46,922 bases of DNA from Oscillospiraceae bacterium (GTDB lineage Bacteria > Bacillota > Clostridia > Oscillospirales > Oscillospiraceae). The translations under genes were made by a program, and so were the position numbers. Each line of letters starts with the position of its first letter. The first letter of the stretch is position 1. The stretch covers positions 1-46,922 of the forward strand of contig JAGBTV010000026.1 of the NCBI GenBank assembly GCA_017631155.1, written 5' to 3'. The notes below the pieces were generated by a model that worked only from the letters and a program-made list of their open reading frames with translations, made no database searches and was not told where the DNA came from. Shown in pieces: positions 1 to 6,894 of this stretch.

Positions 1-21
1 AGTTGCAAATTTTAAAAACCT

Positions 22-222
22 TGTCATCCCGAGTATAGCGAAGCGATTTTGGATAGGATGCTTGCCGGTGGCAAGCATACCATAATTTCGCGAAGCGGAA
101 TCGAGGGATCTTCGCGCTGAAATTACCGGAAACTGTATCGAAAGTGTGCAGATTTCTCGCATCTCTTCGTTCGCTCGAAATGACAGACTTGGGAGTAAAC
201 TCCTGACAAACGGAAATTTGAT
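22..222. repeat. Dispersed repeat A, copy 1 (MITE-like, imperfect terminal inverted repeats)
   Basis: A second, nearly identical copy lies at 25914-26114. The core begins TGTCATCCCGAG and ends CTCGAAATGACA (174-185), which are imperfect inverted repeats of each other. Inside is a small hairpin, GCTTGCC-GGT-GGCAAGC. Similarity to copy 2 continues past the core to the shared stretch GACAAACGGAAATTTG near 207-222. There is no coding capacity. It resembles the short palindromic repeats scattered through gut Firmicutes genomes. Between 223 and 363 nothing is seen beyond AT-rich DNA leading to the rpoD promoter. Confidence 0.8.
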
Positions 223-363
223 TGTTCTTTAATATCCAATAATTATACTAAAGTTTTGGAAAAAAGTAAACTGTATCTTTTCGCAAAATTCGGGGAAAAC
301 TTGGGTCATACCCCAACAAAACCACCCAAAAAGTAAAAAAATAAAATAATTCCTGAAAAACCC

Positions 364-392
364 TTGTCAAACCGAAAAAATCGGGATATAGT
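364..392 (+). promoter_or_regulatory. Sigma-A promoter of rpoD
   Basis: TTGTCA (364-369), a 17-bp spacer and TATAGT (387-392) match the vegetative promoter consensus. The predicted start, near 399, gives a leader of about 33 nt to the rpoD start codon. Confidence 0.75.
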
Positions 393-431
393 CTATCGGC
401 AAGACAAGTAAGATAAATAGGAGTGAGGAAA

Positions 432-1580
432 TTGAGCACTGCAAAGAAACCTGCCGCCAAGAATACGGAAGATATTCAGGCCGCGCTGCAAAGTCTGATT
501 GCTCAGGGACGAAAGGACGGTATGATCCGTGCCTCCGATCTGCACGCCCAATTAGAAAAGATGGAGCTGTCCCCGGAAAAGATAGAGGAAATCTATGACC
601 GTTTTGAAGCCATGAATATCCAAATCGTCAGCGGTGATCTGGATCTGGATCTGGGCGATGATTTGGACCTTGGTGATGATCTTGACGATATCGATCTGGC
701 CGGTATGGTGGACGAAGAGCTGTTGGATCCGGTGGATCTGGCGGCAGAATATAATTTGGATGACCCGGTTCGGATGTATCTGAAGGAAATCGGTCAGGTG
801 CGCCTGCTGTCCGCCGACGAAGAGATCGAGTTGGCCAAGCGGGTAGGCGAAGGCGACCAGGAAGCCAAAAACAAGCTGACGGAAGCAAACCTCCGGCTTG
901 TAGTATCCATCGCCAAGAAGTATTCCGGCCGCGGTCTGCACATTTTGGATCTGATCCAGGAGGGTAACACCGGTCTGATCCGCGCAGTCGACAAATTTGA
1001 CTGGACAAAGGGAAACAAATTCTCTACATATGCCACCTGGTGGATCCGGCAGGCCATCACCCGCGCCATCGCCGATCAGGCTCGGACCATCCGTGTCCCG
1101 GTGCATATGGTAGAAGTCATCAACAAAGCTACCCGGTGCAACCGGAAGCTGGTGCAGGAGCTGGGCCGTGAGCCTACTGTAGAAGAGATTGCTGCAGAGC
1201 TGAATCTGCCTGTAGAAAAGATTATTGAAGCCAACCGCACTGCTGCAGACACCCTGTCCCTGGACACCCCTGTGGGTGACGAAGAAGATACCTCCATCGG
1301 CTCTTTCGTGGAAGATGAGCGGACCCCCGGCCCTGCCGACGCCACTTCCAATGCACTTTTGGCCGAAGCCCTGAAGGAGATTTTGGACACCCTGACAGAA
1401 CGGGAAGCCGATGTGCTGCGGATGCGCTTTGGTATGTACGACGGCCGCACCCACACCTTGGAAGAAGTGGGTCAGATCTTCGGTGTGACCCGTGAGCGAA
1501 TCCGTCAGATCGAAAACAAGGCTATCCGGAAGCTCCGCCATCCCAGTCGCGCAAAGAAGATCAAGGATTTCTATTGCTGA
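432..1580 (+). CDS. rpoD: RNA polymerase primary sigma factor SigA/RpoD
   Basis: This is the vegetative sigma factor that directs RNA polymerase to housekeeping promoters. Region 1.1 is followed by a very acidic Asp/Leu repeat (about residues 70-95), then region 1.2 ([11 protein letters not shown]), region 2 with the -10 recognition helix ([14 protein letters not shown]), region 3, and the region 4 helix-turn-helix ending in [13 protein letters not shown]. The length of 382 residues is normal for Firmicutes. I place the start at TTG 432 because AGGAG (419-423) lies 8 nt upstream; the in-frame GTG at 423 overlaps that ribosome binding site and has none of its own. It has its own promoter and terminator. 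The product is certain; only the start is open. Confidence 0.96.
   Translation: MSTAKKPAAKNTEDIQAALQSLIAQGRKDGMIRASDLHAQLEKMELSPEKIEEIYDRFEAMNIQIVSGDLDLDLGDDLDLGDDLDDIDLAGMVDEELLDPVDLAAEYNLDDPVRMYLKEIGQVRLLSADEEIELAKRVGEGDQEAKNKLTEANLRLVVSIAKKYSGRGLHILDLIQEGNTGLIRAVDKFDWTKGNKFSTYATWWIRQAITRAIADQARTIRVPVHMVEVINKATRCNRKLVQELGREPTVEEIAAELNLPVEKIIEANRTAADTLSLDTPVGDEEDTSIGSFVEDERTPGPADATSNALLAEALKEILDTLTEREADVLRMRFGMYDGRTHTLEEVGQIFGVTRERIRQIENKAIRKLRHPSRAKKIKDFYC
1562..1578 (+). repeat. att-like direct repeat, left copy (3' end of rpoD)
   Basis: CAAGGATTTCTATTGCT at the end of rpoD is repeated exactly at 2193-2209. Weaker similarity extends upstream (AAAGAA) and downstream into the terminator hairpin, so about 65 bp is duplicated. 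A direct repeat of a gene's 3' end around foreign DNA is the usual footprint of site-specific integration; that reading is inference. Confidence 0.7.
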
Positions 1581-1584
1581 AAAC

Positions 1585-1618
1585 AAAGACCGTTGCGAAA
1601 ATTTTCGCAACGGTCTTT
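1585..1618 (+). terminator. Intrinsic terminator of rpoD
   Basis: A perfect 17-bp palindrome starts 5 nt after the rpoD stop (AAAGACCGTTGCGAAAA and its complement), followed by a T-rich stretch. It probably also ends the convergent XRE gene. A diverged copy lies at 2218-2247. Confidence 0.85.
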
Positions 1619-1621
1619 ATT

Positions 1622-1864
1622 CTATTCTCTGCCAAACAGAAAATCCAGCGACACACCCAACACTTTGGAGATCGCATCGATCTCAATATCCGTAACAGCG
1701 CGTCTGCCGTTTTCGATTCGGGATATAGAGCCTCTGCAGGTATATACTGCCAAAAGCTCCAGTTTATCTGACAGTTCCTTCTGGCTCAGCCCGGATTTTA
1801 TGCGTGCTTCCTTAATCCTGGGACCTATCAAATTATATTGTTCGGAATCAAGAATTCTTTTCAT
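1622..1864 (-). CDS. XRE-family helix-turn-helix regulator, 80 residues
   Basis: This is a small DNA-binding repressor-like protein with a single Cro/C1-type helix-turn-helix: IKEARIKSGLSQKELSDKL, then RGSISRIENGRRAVTDIE, then the closing helix ISKVLGVSLDFLFG. There is no other domain. I chose ATG 1864 because AAAGGTG lies just upstream; the open frame extends further but without a ribosome binding site. It is transcribed towards rpoD and away from the small frameshifted gene at 1977. Two dyads lie between the divergent genes (1874-1898 and 1926-1943), so autoregulation and control of the neighbour are likely. The gene lies inside the duplicated rpoD ends, which suggests it was acquired. Confidence 0.85.
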   Translation of the reverse strand: MKRILDSEQYNLIGPRIKEARIKSGLSQKELSDKLELLAVYTCRGSISRIENGRRAVTDIEIDAISKVLGVSLDFLFGRE

Positions 1865-1873
1865 AACAACACC

Positions 1874-1898
1874 TTTTTGTCTTGATTTAGGACAAAAA
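1874..1898. promoter_or_regulatory. Operator-like dyad 1 of the XRE module
   Basis: Perfect 8-bp arms TTTTTGTC (1874-1881) and GACAAAAA (1891-1898) are separated by 9 bp. The site lies between the XRE start codon and the divergent promoter and overlaps that promoter's -35 region, as expected for a repressor site. Confidence 0.55.
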
Positions 1899-1909
1899 TA
1901 GTGTATACT
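1882..1909 (+). promoter_or_regulatory. Candidate promoter of the small gene at 1977
   Basis: TTGATT (1882-1887), a 16-bp spacer and TATACT (1904-1909). It overlaps operator-like dyad 1. The -35 hexamer is imperfect. Confidence 0.45.
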
Positions 1910-1925
1910 AGAATCCAAGATTATA

Positions 1926-1943
1926 TGTCCCACTAGTAGGACA
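1926..1943. promoter_or_regulatory. Operator-like dyad 2 of the XRE module
   Basis: TGTCC-C-ACTAGT-A-GGACA is an 18-bp palindrome with one mismatched pair. It shares the GTC...GAC half-sites with dyad 1 and lies just downstream of the predicted start of the plus-strand promoter. Confidence 0.5.
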
Positions 1944-1976
1944 CTTCGAAAAAATTGCGTAGGAAAGGATAAGCCT

Positions 1977-2172
1977 ATGGATAAGGAAACAGCCCCAAAC
2001 ACTGAATATCCTAATGACAGTATTGATTTTTGGTCAGGAATTCCGCTAACTCCCAGCCATCACGGAAAGAAATGTCTCGGCAACGGGGGAGCATCCCGGA
2101 CTGGAATGCTGCTGTGATGAATGTGATTATTATTTGGTCTGCTTTCCGGACTGGAGATTGTTTCTTGGATGA
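1977..2172 (+). pseudogene. Frameshifted small Cys-rich protein
   Basis: An ATG with a good ribosome binding site (AGGAAAGG, 1961-1968) opens a frame reading MDKETAPNTEYPND and then SIDFWSGIPLTPSHHGKKCL, which runs out of frame at a run of five G (about 2085-2089). Removing one G continues the protein as GNGEHPGLECCCDECDYYL and VCFPDWRLFLG to TGA at 2170-2172. The joined product is about 64 residues, with a Cys cluster (CCCDEC) and further Cys that could bind metal. The span is 3n+1 nt long, as a one-base insertion predicts. It may be a real frameshift, phase variation, or a sequencing error. Function unknown. Confidence 0.6.
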
Positions 2173-2192
2173 TACCGCGAGGAAAGAAAAAA

Positions 2193-2209
2193 CAAGGATT
2201 TCTATTGCT
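2193..2209 (+). repeat. att-like direct repeat, right copy
   Basis: Exact copy of the last 17 bp of the rpoD 3' region at 1562-1578, here followed by TAATAAATT and a diverged copy of the rpoD terminator. Spacing between copies is 631 bp. Confidence 0.7.
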
Positions 2210-2217
2210 AATAAATT

Positions 2218-2247
2218 TGACCGCTGTGAAAAATTTCGCAGCGGTCA
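2218..2247 (+). terminator. Duplicated, diverged rpoD-type terminator
   Basis: TGACCGCTGTGAAA pairs with TTTCGCAGCGGTCA with one wobble pair, followed by TATTTT. It differs from the rpoD terminator by paired, compensating changes in the stem, so the hairpin has been kept under selection or was acquired from a related rpoD. Confidence 0.75.
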
Positions 2248-2260
2248 TATTTTCACGCAA

Positions 2261-2290
2261 AAACCCCGGAGAGGAATCTCTCCGGGGTTT
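2261..2290 (-). terminator. Terminator after the 215-residue membrane protein gene
   Basis: Perfect 13-bp stem (AAACCCCGGAGAG and its complement) with a 4-nt loop. It lies 22 nt beyond the stop of the minus-strand gene and is followed by TTT on that strand. Confidence 0.75.
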
Positions 2291-2312
2291 ACCTTATGTA
2301 GCTTTCCGAAAA

Positions 2313-2960
2313 TTAAGCCTCTGCAGCTTTCGCAGCCTTAGCCGCTTTCTTTGCAGCCTTTTTCTTAGCCAGCGGATTCAAAATAAATCCACCAAACAGA
2401 GAGAACGCAGCAACGCAGATCAGAACAGCACCCAGCACAACATTGATCGTGCAAACCCGCGGGTCACTGACAACTCTGTTGGCATACAGGCCTCCCAAGA
2501 CGATGGTACGGTTCGTCAAAAACGCTTTTGTCGTAATGATGCCGGCAGCCAGGGAAAGGGCGCTGGGCATGAAGCTTTTCCGCTTCATCAGGAAAAGTGC
2601 AATGCTGAAACCGGCAAGGATCACGGTATACATATGGGGATAGGCCATTTCATCAGGATTGAACTTCAGCTTACGGCCATTCACCTTACCGTACTCATTA
2701 CCGTGCTTATCAATCTCGCCAAACATATCCTTGCTCTTGAAGTGGTTAACAAGGCTCTCATAGTAGTCGTCCCCCGCGAACCAAACAGCCATACCATAAG
2801 AAACTGTGCTGATTTCTTTCACTTTTTTCTTCGCCCCATCGGGCTTATACTCATTATGATAGGTATAGAAAGGAACACACAGCTGAACGGCAATAATTGC
2901 CACCAGCAGAAGAATACACACGAAATTACAAATGGACATGCGGTTTTTCACAAGAGACAT
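2313..2960 (-). CDS. Hypothetical four-helix membrane protein
   Basis: I do not recognise a family. The 215 residues hold one N-terminal membrane segment (about 12-31), an extracytoplasmic stretch of roughly 75 residues rich in Lys, Asp and Tyr, then three membrane segments (about 108-125, 130-148, 171-195). The cytoplasmic tail is almost pure Lys/Ala. The start has a strong ribosome binding site (GGAGGTAA, 5 nt upstream). It is a single-gene unit between its own terminator and a 410-bp AT-rich upstream region. The basic tail could bind nucleic acid or acidic lipids, but nothing in the context assigns a role. Confidence 0.75.
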   Translation of the reverse strand: MSLVKNRMSICNFVCILLLVAIIAVQLCVPFYTYHNEYKPDGAKKKVKEISTVSYGMAVWFAGDDYYESLVNHFKSKDMFGEIDKHGNEYGKVNGRKLKFNPDEMAYPHMYTVILAGFSIALFLMKRKSFMPSALSLAAGIITTKAFLTNRTIVLGGLYANRVVSDPRVCTINVVLGAVLICVAAFSLFGGFILNPLAKKKAAKKAAKAAKAAEA

Positions 2961-3279
2961 AAGGTTACCTCCATTGGTTTGTCTATGCGCATAATACTAG
3001 AGCATATATATATAATATACGATTTACAAAAAAAGTCAAGAAAAGCTTGTGTTTTTTTCCGCGTTTTTCAAAAGCACTTATCTATTCTTCCTTATGTTTC
3101 CACCTCACAGAGCAGCAGTTCTTGGTTGCTATCCAACATCTTATCCGTTTTCCTGTTTTTAACAATCGTATGGTCTTACTTTTTTGTAAATCGGTTTTTT
3201 CGTTTTCAGGCGGTATGTTTTCGGTAATTTCCGTGGGTAAAATCGGGTTTTTGTGGGAAAGATTTGGTGAAATTTGCTC
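2961..3279. other. AT-rich intergenic region, no gene seen
   Basis: The first 60 bp are a run of alternating TA, which probably holds the minus-strand promoter of the 215-residue gene, though I cannot fix its hexamers. The rest has stops in all frames and no convincing RNA structure. Confidence 0.5.
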
Positions 3280-3308
3280 TTGAAACAGGGTATCTCCGGT
3301 GGTAAAAT
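3280..3308 (+). promoter_or_regulatory. Sigma-A promoter of the antiporter gene
   Basis: TTGAAA (3280-3285), a 17-bp spacer and TAAAAT (3303-3308). The leader of about 85 nt carries an AGAGGC-CGCCTCTTTT hairpin-like stretch. Confidence 0.65.
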
Positions 3309-3398
3309 ACCCTAGAATAAAAATGATCTAAAGAGGCCGCCTCTTTTGAGACTACCCCTTCAGACCAAACCGCTTTGGGAAAGAAGGAATCTTTTTAT

Positions 3399-4667
3399 AT
3401 GCAAACACATCTGATTTGTTTGGCTGTTGCGCTGGTAGGAGGACTGATGCTCTCCCGTTTGACCAAGCGCCTGCATTTACCTGCCGTTACCGCATACCTG
3501 GTTTCCGGTTTGATCCTTGGCCCCTTCTGCCTGGGTGCTTTGGGTGTACCTGGCCTGGGCTTTAACTCCCTGGGACAGGTGGAAGGCTTAAGCATCATTA
3601 CGCAAACCGCCCTGGGGTTCATCGCATTCACCATCGGCAACGAATTCCGGCTTAGCCAGCTGAAGGCTATGGGCAGCTCCGCCATCATTATCGGCATTTT
3701 GCAGGCGGTCATTACCACGGTGGTGGTAGATATCGTGCTGATCGTATTGCACCTGCTGTTCCCCCATGTGCTTTCCCTTCCTGCCGCCATCACCCTGGGC
3801 GCTATCGCCTCTGCCACTGCACCGGCCGCCACCCTTATGGTTGTTCGGCAGTATAAGGCCGACGGTCCTCTGACCCGGCTTTTGATGCTGGTGGTTGCCA
3901 TTGATGACGCAGTGGGTCTATTGCTGTTCTCCGTATCCTTTGGTGTGGCCACCGCCTTGTCCCACGGGCAGGCCAGCATTTTGGCTGTGGTCGTGGAACC
4001 GCTTTTGGAGATCGTCCTGTCCCTGGTGCTGGGCGGGCTGATGGGCTGGCTGCTGAACCGCGTGGAAATGTTCTTCCACTCCAGAAGCAAGCGTATGACC
4101 ATTTCGGTAGCCTTTGTGCTGCTGACCGTGGGGCTTTCTATGCTGGAATTCCACATTGGGCCAGTACATTGCAGCTTCAGCCTGCTGCTGGTTTGCATGA
4201 TGTGCGGAACGATCTTCTGCAACATCTGCGACACTTCCGAAGAACTGATGGACCGTGTGGACGGCTGGACCATGCCGCTGAATGTTCTGTTCTTCGTGAT
4301 CTCCGGTGCGGAGCTGGATCTTCAGATCCTCACAAATCCTATGACGATTCTGGTGGGCGTGATCTATATCATTGCCCGGTCTGCCGGTAAATACTATGGC
4401 TCTATGTCCAGCTGTGCGCTGACAAAGCAGTCCAAGCCCATTACCGACAATTTAGGTATTACCCTGCTTCCTCAGGCCGGTGTTGCCCTGGGCATGGCGC
4501 TGACAGCAGCATCCCTGCCGGATGGCACCTTTGTACGAAATGTGGTACTGTTTGCGGTGCTGATCTATGAGCTTGTGGGCCCGACCCTCACCAAGCGGTC
4601 GCTGCTGGCCGTTGGCGAAATTAAACCGGAAGGCAGAACCAGTTCCCGAAAACTCAACGAGAAATAA
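3399..4667 (+). CDS. CPA2-type cation/proton antiporter (Na+/H+ exchanger domain)
   Basis: This is a membrane antiporter that would exchange Na+ or K+ for protons. About 12-13 hydrophobic segments cover almost the whole 422 residues. Family marks include the early LHLPAVTAYLVSGLILGP stretch, ATAPAATLMVVRQY and VAIDDAVGLLLFS, whose adjacent acidic residues (IDDA) fit the ion-binding site. There is no C-terminal TrkA-N domain, unlike KefB/KefC. I prefer ATG 3399 behind GAAGGA (3382-3387) to the upstream in-frame TTG 3375. It is a single gene with its own promoter and terminator. Substrate ion is not determined. Confidence 0.88.
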   Translation: MQTHLICLAVALVGGLMLSRLTKRLHLPAVTAYLVSGLILGPFCLGALGVPGLGFNSLGQVEGLSIITQTALGFIAFTIGNEFRLSQLKAMGSSAIIIGILQAVITTVVVDIVLIVLHLLFPHVLSLPAAITLGAIASATAPAATLMVVRQYKADGPLTRLLMLVVAIDDAVGLLLFSVSFGVATALSHGQASILAVVVEPLLEIVLSLVLGGLMGWLLNRVEMFFHSRSKRMTISVAFVLLTVGLSMLEFHIGPVHCSFSLLLVCMMCGTIFCNICDTSEELMDRVDGWTMPLNVLFFVISGAELDLQILTNPMTILVGVIYIIARSAGKYYGSMSSCALTKQSKPITDNLGITLLPQAGVALGMALTAASLPDGTFVRNVVLFAVLIYELVGPTLTKRSLLAVGEIKPEGRTSSRKLNEK

Positions 4668-4669
4668 CA

Positions 4670-4705
4670 AACACCCCGGCAGCCGTGCAAGGCTGCCGGG
4701 GTGTT
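4670..4705 (+). terminator. Terminator of the antiporter gene
   Basis: AACACCCCGGCAGCC pairs with GGCTGCCGGGGTGTT around GTGCAA, followed by CTTCTTC. The weak T-run suits a strong GC stem. Confidence 0.8.
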
Positions 4706-4825
4706 CTTCTTCGCTGCTGGTAGTATTGGCAACAAAACTCTATTTGCTTTTCATATGCGCAAAATGTTTTCGATTCTACGCACCTCAAAATATACGAAAA
4801 CTATAATGGGTATAGGAGGTGCAAT

Positions 4826-5623
4826 ATGAATAACTTTGTCATAATGGCGCTCATAGCAACACTGGGGACTTGGTTTGTCACTGCTTTGGGTGCGGCTACG
4901 GTGGTGTTTTTTACATCCCCAAACCCAAAAAGCTTGAATCTTATGCTTGGTTTTGCTTCCGGCGTCATGATCGCGGCCAGCTTCTGGTCTCTGCTGCAGC
5001 CGGCAATTGAACGCGCGGAAACCGTATCCAGTCTGCCTGCTTATCTTGTGACCACAGCTGGCTTTTTGCTGGGAGCCCTGTTTTTGTGGGCATCGGATAA
5101 GATTGTTTCCTTCGCTCGAAGAAAAACAAATGACGAAAAAACAAATACGCGTCTGCACCGCATTATTATGCTGATTCTTTCCATCACTCTTCACAACATA
5201 CCGGAGGGCTTGGCGGTGGGCGTTGCCTTTGGCGCATTGCAACGCGGCAGTTATGAAGCAGAAAATCTAATGGGTGCAATCTCTGTTGCTGTAGGTATCG
5301 GCTTGCAAAATTTCCCTGAGGGCGCGGCTGTTTCGCTTCCTTTAAGAAGAGAGGGGTATTCCCGAAAAAAGAGCTTTCTATACGGTCAGGCCTCCGGAAT
5401 CGTAGAGCCCTTTGCCGGTGTTTTGGGGGCATTATTAGTTGTTTATGTGGAAACCATTTTGCCCTATGCCTTATCCTTTGCTGCCGGGGCGATGATCTTA
5501 GTGGCTGTGCATGAGTTGATTCCGGAGTGTCAGCGAAATCAAAAGGCACCGCCTTATCTTGCCACAATGGGGATTGTACTTGGTTTTGCCGTTATGATGC
5601 TGTTGGATGTTATGCTGGGGTGA
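4826..5623 (+). CDS. ZIP-family divalent metal transporter
   Basis: Membrane transporter of zinc or a similar divalent metal into the cytoplasm. It has 265 residues and about eight membrane segments with a short charged loop near 96-112. The metal-site motifs are complete: HNIPEG at 123-128 in helix IV, QNFPEG at 161-166 in helix V, and E194 in GIVEPFAG. The start has AGGAGGTG just upstream; a TATAAT lies at 4802-4807 but without a good -35 box. It is a single gene. Three nt after the stop a nested inverted repeat begins. It is close to the GufA/ZupT branch; specificity cannot be read from sequence. Confidence 0.9.
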   Translation: MNNFVIMALIATLGTWFVTALGAATVVFFTSPNPKSLNLMLGFASGVMIAASFWSLLQPAIERAETVSSLPAYLVTTAGFLLGALFLWASDKIVSFARRKTNDEKTNTRLHRIIMLILSITLHNIPEGLAVGVAFGALQRGSYEAENLMGAISVAVGIGLQNFPEGAAVSLPLRREGYSRKKSFLYGQASGIVEPFAGVLGALLVVYVETILPYALSFAAGAMILVAVHELIPECQRNQKAPPYLATMGIVLGFAVMMLLDVMLG

Positions 5624-5625
5624 GT

Positions 5626-5743
5626 CGGTGCTTTTTGATGGTTCGAGTCCTGTTGCTTCCTTTTACCAAGAAAGAGAGGGAGGCTACGCCTCCCTCTCTT
5701 TCTTGGTACGAGTATTCATAACGTACTTGGTATAAAAGCACCG
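5626..5743. repeat. Nested inverted repeats with a tRNA T-arm-like fragment
   Basis: Outer arms CGGTGCTTTT (5626-5635) and AAAAGCACCG (5734-5743) enclose a second, perfect 21-bp hairpin (5664-5684 with 5688-5708, loop TAC). Between them GGTTCGAGTCCTGT (about 5640-5653) is identical to 14 nt of the T-arm of the tRNA-Leu gene at 16424-16507, and CGAGTATTCATAACGTA recalls that tRNA's terminator. No complete tRNA can be folded. It may be a decayed integration site; it could also serve as terminator of the ZIP gene. Confidence 0.55.
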
Positions 5744-5814
5744 GCACGAATACGCATATTCAACCCGTACCGCAGAGATATCTTTGTTTCCATCATAAGA
5801 AACGAGGTATTATC

Positions 5815-5967
5815 ATGAAAAAAGTTAAAATCAAACTGGATGATATGGAGCGCCGCATTTTGGTTAAGCTGCTCTACGAAAAACGCAACGAGCTGATCCG
5901 CGAGGGTCGCTATACGGATGCCATTGACGAGCTGATCTTAAAGATCATTGACGCAAAGGGGTTCTGA
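5815..5967 (+). CDS. Small conserved protein typical of conjugative elements (50 residues)
   Basis: Reads MKKVKIKLDDMERRILVKLL, then YEKRNELIREGRYTDAID, then ELILKIIDAKGF. It is helical and charged. The ribosome binding site GAGGT lies 6 nt upstream. From memory, similar short proteins with a GRYTDA core are common in Clostridia integrative and conjugative elements and as stand-alone leftovers; their function is unknown. Its position next to the nested inverted repeats fits a remnant of such an element. No other element gene is present here. Confidence 0.7.
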   Translation: MKKVKIKLDDMERRILVKLLYEKRNELIREGRYTDAIDELILKIIDAKGF

Positions 5968-5980
5968 TACAAATATCCCG

Positions 5981-6607
5981 TTACGCTTCCTCAATTGCTT
6001 CGAGTGAATAGTAATATGTTCCATCAAACGGTTTCATCTCGAAGACTTGGAAGTAGCTGTTGCCATCAATATCTTCGTAATTAATGATAATATTTTTAGG
6101 ATAGCCAATCTCGCTCTTTTCATATTCGCTTTCCAAAAGTTTATGCTTTTGGGGATCAGAATATGAAAAAACAATATTTTTCGCCTCACTGGGAGCTAAC
6201 AACTGATATAAGTAATGTCCATTTACAATAATATTGCTAATGGGATATTCGCCTACATTGGTCAAAGAGATGTTGAAATCATCTGAAGCTTCGCATAACT
6301 CTAAAAAACTAATTGCAAAGATCGGGCGTATCGTATTGATGCGCTCTTTTGCTTGTTTGGATGCTTCATTGTTGTTATAATATGTTGTTTGTAAAATGGT
6401 AATTACACTGATTACCAGAGTTCCTGCAAAAGAAAGGTATCCACCCACAAACGCAAGCCAATCGCTTTTTTCTAGATTCACACCGGCAGGTATCGGACAG
6501 TCCCCTACAAAAACAAAGTATATCGCAACAAAGCCAGCTGCAAGCAAGAGTAGCAGCAATATCATGACCCAGCTATATTTTGCTACAAAAGATTTATTTT
6601 CCTTCAT
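5981..6607 (-). CDS. Hypothetical membrane protein with two N-terminal helices
   Basis: Last gene of the SPFH/TIR operon direction. The 208 residues start with a helix at about 14-34 (WVMILLLLLLAAGFVAIYF), a short outside loop, and a second helix at about 50-70. A coiled, charged stretch follows (NNNEASKQAKERIN), then about 120 residues with alternating beta-like segments facing the cytoplasm. No catalytic motif is evident and I do not recognise the family. The ribosome binding site is AGGGG, 9 nt upstream. It is separated from the preceding gene by 52 bp holding a perfect hairpin, so it may be partly uncoupled from the operon. Confidence 0.75.
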   Translation of the reverse strand: MKENKSFVAKYSWVMILLLLLLAAGFVAIYFVFVGDCPIPAGVNLEKSDWLAFVGGYLSFAGTLVISVITILQTTYYNNNEASKQAKERINTIRPIFAISFLELCEASDDFNISLTNVGEYPISNIIVNGHYLYQLLAPSEAKNIVFSYSDPQKHKLLESEYEKSEIGYPKNIIINYEDIDGNSYFQVFEMKPFDGTYYYSLEAIEEA

Positions 6608-6623
6608 AGTGTACCCCTTATGA

Positions 6624-6656
6624 ATATCAAGCCGGAGAATTTCTCCGGCTTGATAT
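6624..6656 (-). other. Intergenic hairpin between the last two genes of the operon
   Basis: Perfect inverted repeat, ATATCAAGCCGGAGAA and its complement, with almost no loop. On the minus strand no T-run follows it, so it may be a transcript-stabilising or attenuating structure rather than a full terminator. It ends 17 nt before the start codon of the downstream gene. Confidence 0.6.
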
Positions 6657-6659
6657 ATG

Positions 6660-6869
6660 CTATTTCTTGATTTCTACAAAGTGTCGCCTATTGCAATATG
6701 GGCATTCGATTTCAATTATGTGGTGATACTCTGTTTCGTGGTAGTTCTTAAAGTTGCGCATACGTTCTTCTCTGCGCGAGAAAAAAGCTTCTCCAGCATC
6801 GAGTTTTATATATTTCCAGGCAAAAAGCTTCCCACAAGTACATTCATACTGGTCTCCAAATATTTTCAT
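6660..6869 (-). CDS. Small zinc-ribbon protein (69 residues)
   Basis: Two Cys pairs (CTC near the N-terminus, CPYC near the C-terminus) with a His-rich stretch (YHHIIEIECPYCNRRHF) suggest one zinc ribbon. The gene begins 16 bp inside the operon gap after the TIR gene. ATG 6869 has GTGAG a few nt upstream; a GTG three codons earlier has no ribosome binding site. Function unknown. Its zinc ribbon matches a theme of this operon, where the SPFH and TIR proteins carry zinc ribbons too. Confidence 0.7.
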   Translation of the reverse strand: MKIFGDQYECTCGKLFAWKYIKLDAGEAFFSRREERMRNFKNYHETEYHHIIEIECPYCNRRHFVEIKK

Positions 6870-6894
6870 ATTTCTCACTTTACTGGTTGGAGCA

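Noticed and set aside
4802..4807. TATAAT as promoter of the ZIP transporter gene
   Set aside because: No -35 box at 16-18 bp, and the start site would fall on the ribosome binding site.
5636..5665. A functional tRNA gene around the GGTTCGAGTCCTGT fragment
   Set aside because: The T-stem does not pair (GATGG with CCTGT), and no acceptor 5' strand, D arm or anticodon arm is found upstream.
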